Assembly: GCF_964340395.1 (NCBI RefSeq)
Contig: NC_135555.1
Span: 12,682,246-12,746,245, forward strand
Direction of reading: 5' to 3'
Source: Glandiceps talaboti
Taxonomy: Eukaryota; Hemichordata; Enteropneusta; Spengelidae
Length of the DNA: 64,000 bases
Shown: positions 63,095-64,000 of the stretch, in pieces
Layout: each line of letters opens with the position of its first letter
Numbering within the stretch: position 1 is the stretch's first letter
The notes under the pieces: model-generated
Told to the model about the DNA's origin: nothing
The model's input: only the letters and a program-made list of their open reading frames with translations
The model's database searches: none
Translations under genes and position numbers: made by a program

Positions 63095-63209
63095 CACAGG
63101 CACTCGAATCAATCTGTATTATGCTTTGGGGGAAACATGTATAGTGAATAATTTCAATATACCGTATACATTTTTAAAAAAATCCTACATATTTATTCGA
63201 GTGCCTGTG
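63095..63209. mobile_element. Palindromic MITE, family CAYAGGCACTCGAAT, copy 2
   Basis: It begins cacaggcactcgaatcaat and ends attcgagtgcctgtg. The termini match the 6996-7100 element. The interior has diverged and no clear target duplication remains. Confidence 0.75.
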
Positions 63210-63589
63210 GGTTTTTAGAAGTAATTGTGGCGAAGCCGCGAGAAATTGTTTAATTAAACAACTGCTCCTGGGGTTTCAGGGCCCCCTTTCAGACTATCAG
63301 ATTTTTCATGCCCCCCCCCTCCCCTTTTGAACCCTCAATTTTTTCATGGCCCCCAATTTCCTCCTAGCCCCTCCCCCTCCGTAAATACTGACCCCAGCCT
63401 TTGTTCTCCCACGCAGTATCTCCGGTCTGCAACAGTATTTCTACTGCATATACTGACCTTGAAAACGACATACCGTTTTCAGAGTGACGTAACCTTAGTT
63501 TGTGGCCAGTCTCATATATCGCGTATTGTTGTTTACTTGCTTGATATCGGACGCGCGACGCTGATATTGTAAAAGCTTTTCGATGCAAG

Positions 63590-63692
63590 ATGGCAACCAA
63601 CGTCCCTCAGTACTTTGAGTACATTGTCGTGGGTTGTGGTGGTATAGGCAGTGCCACAACTTATTGGCTGTCGAAAACAATCGGCGGCAAAG
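63590..63692 (+). CDS. Sarcosine-oxidase-like FAD enzyme, first exon only
   Basis: The 34-codon first exon encodes MATNVPQYFEYIVVGCGGIG and continues SATTYWLSK. It shows a beta-strand followed by a GxGGxG dinucleotide-binding turn, the start of an FAD-binding Rossmann fold of the DAO/monomeric sarcosine oxidase family. Such enzymes oxidise N-methyl amino acids such as sarcosine or pipecolate, often in peroxisomes. A consensus donor gtatgt follows at 63693. The next exon was not identified before the window ends. An out-of-frame ATG at 63583 starts a 12-codon frame (stop included) overlapping this start. The family call rests on one exon. Confidence 0.65.
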
Positions 63693-64000
63693 GTATGTAC
63701 ACGAGAGCTTGCTTTGTGGTTTGGGGTTTTCTTCTGATGTCATATTCCCGGGTCATATTCTGTCTGATCTTGTCTCTGCAAGGGTACCGGATCACGTTGT
63801 TGGGCAAGGATGTACCTATATTTGTTAAATTAATATTGTTTTTGACTGTAAACTTCAACCCTACTGCTACCTTAAAAAACACAGTTCTTATGTATAGACG
63901 TAACATGTTAGTAATTTATCGAACCAAATGGGCGACACTGCACTGTTTAAACAATTTAAGCTTACTTGTAGTTTCCTCGACTCACTTGTTTAGTCTACAT

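Larger units (their letters stand above)
60518..63589. other. Intergenic region between two divergent genes, no gene seen
   Basis: This should contain the promoters of the lipid transfer gene (minus) and the flavoprotein gene (plus). It holds a reversed copy of the 230-bp repeat, two MITEs, a (CATAA)n-like run and C-rich low-complexity sequence. None of the short frames looks like a protein. Confidence 0.55.

Overview
This window is nuclear DNA from an animal. Its genes are split into many small exons with GT/AG introns, it is AT-rich, and it is full of microsatellites, minisatellites and short palindromic transposons. It carries clear bilaterian orthologues (CENP-T, NTF2, XRCC2, HACL1, PIGU, a vitellogenin-type lipid transfer protein and a sarcosine-oxidase-like flavoprotein). 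I cannot name the species. The gene set fits a non-vertebrate bilaterian, perhaps a hemichordate, cephalochordate or lophotrochozoan. All exon models were built by hand: splice sites were read by eye, reading phase was checked across every junction, and the result was compared with known family sequence from memory.

Layout. 577-5709 (-): the 5' part of a CENP-T gene, with its C-terminal end beyond the left edge. 7846-14102 (+): NTF2 in four exons, head-to-head with CENP-T. 18005-19124 (-): XRCC2 in two exons, head-to-head with HACL1, which lies at 19587-30476 (+) in 17 exons. 33899-42044 (-): PIGU in 11 exons, convergent with HACL1. 44436-60517 (-): a large lipid transfer protein in at least 22 exons, with a thrombospondin type-1 module near its C-terminus. 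63590-63692 (+): the first exon of a sarcosine-oxidase-like FAD enzyme that runs off the right edge, head-to-head with the lipid transfer gene. The genes do not form one pathway: they cover kinetochore assembly, nuclear transport, homologous recombination, peroxisomal alpha-oxidation, GPI-anchor attachment and lipid transport.

The most unusual signal recurs three times. A tandem repeat begins exactly at the 3' end of a coding exon and carries copies of that exon end together with its 5' splice site down into the following intron: PIGU exon 9 (58 bp x about 24), lipid transfer exon 9 (31 bp x about 3-4) and lipid transfer exon 14 (103 bp x about 3.5). Each produces a ladder of decoy donor sites whose spacing is not a multiple of three.

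Other points of interest are: a CENP-T with two TPKTLI motifs at nearly the human spacing plus an expanded acidic 13-residue repeat; several hAT-like MITEs, two with exact 8-bp and one with near-exact 8-bp target duplications; a 5'-truncated LINE ending almost at a HACL1 splice acceptor; and several short repeat families shared between introns of unrelated genes.
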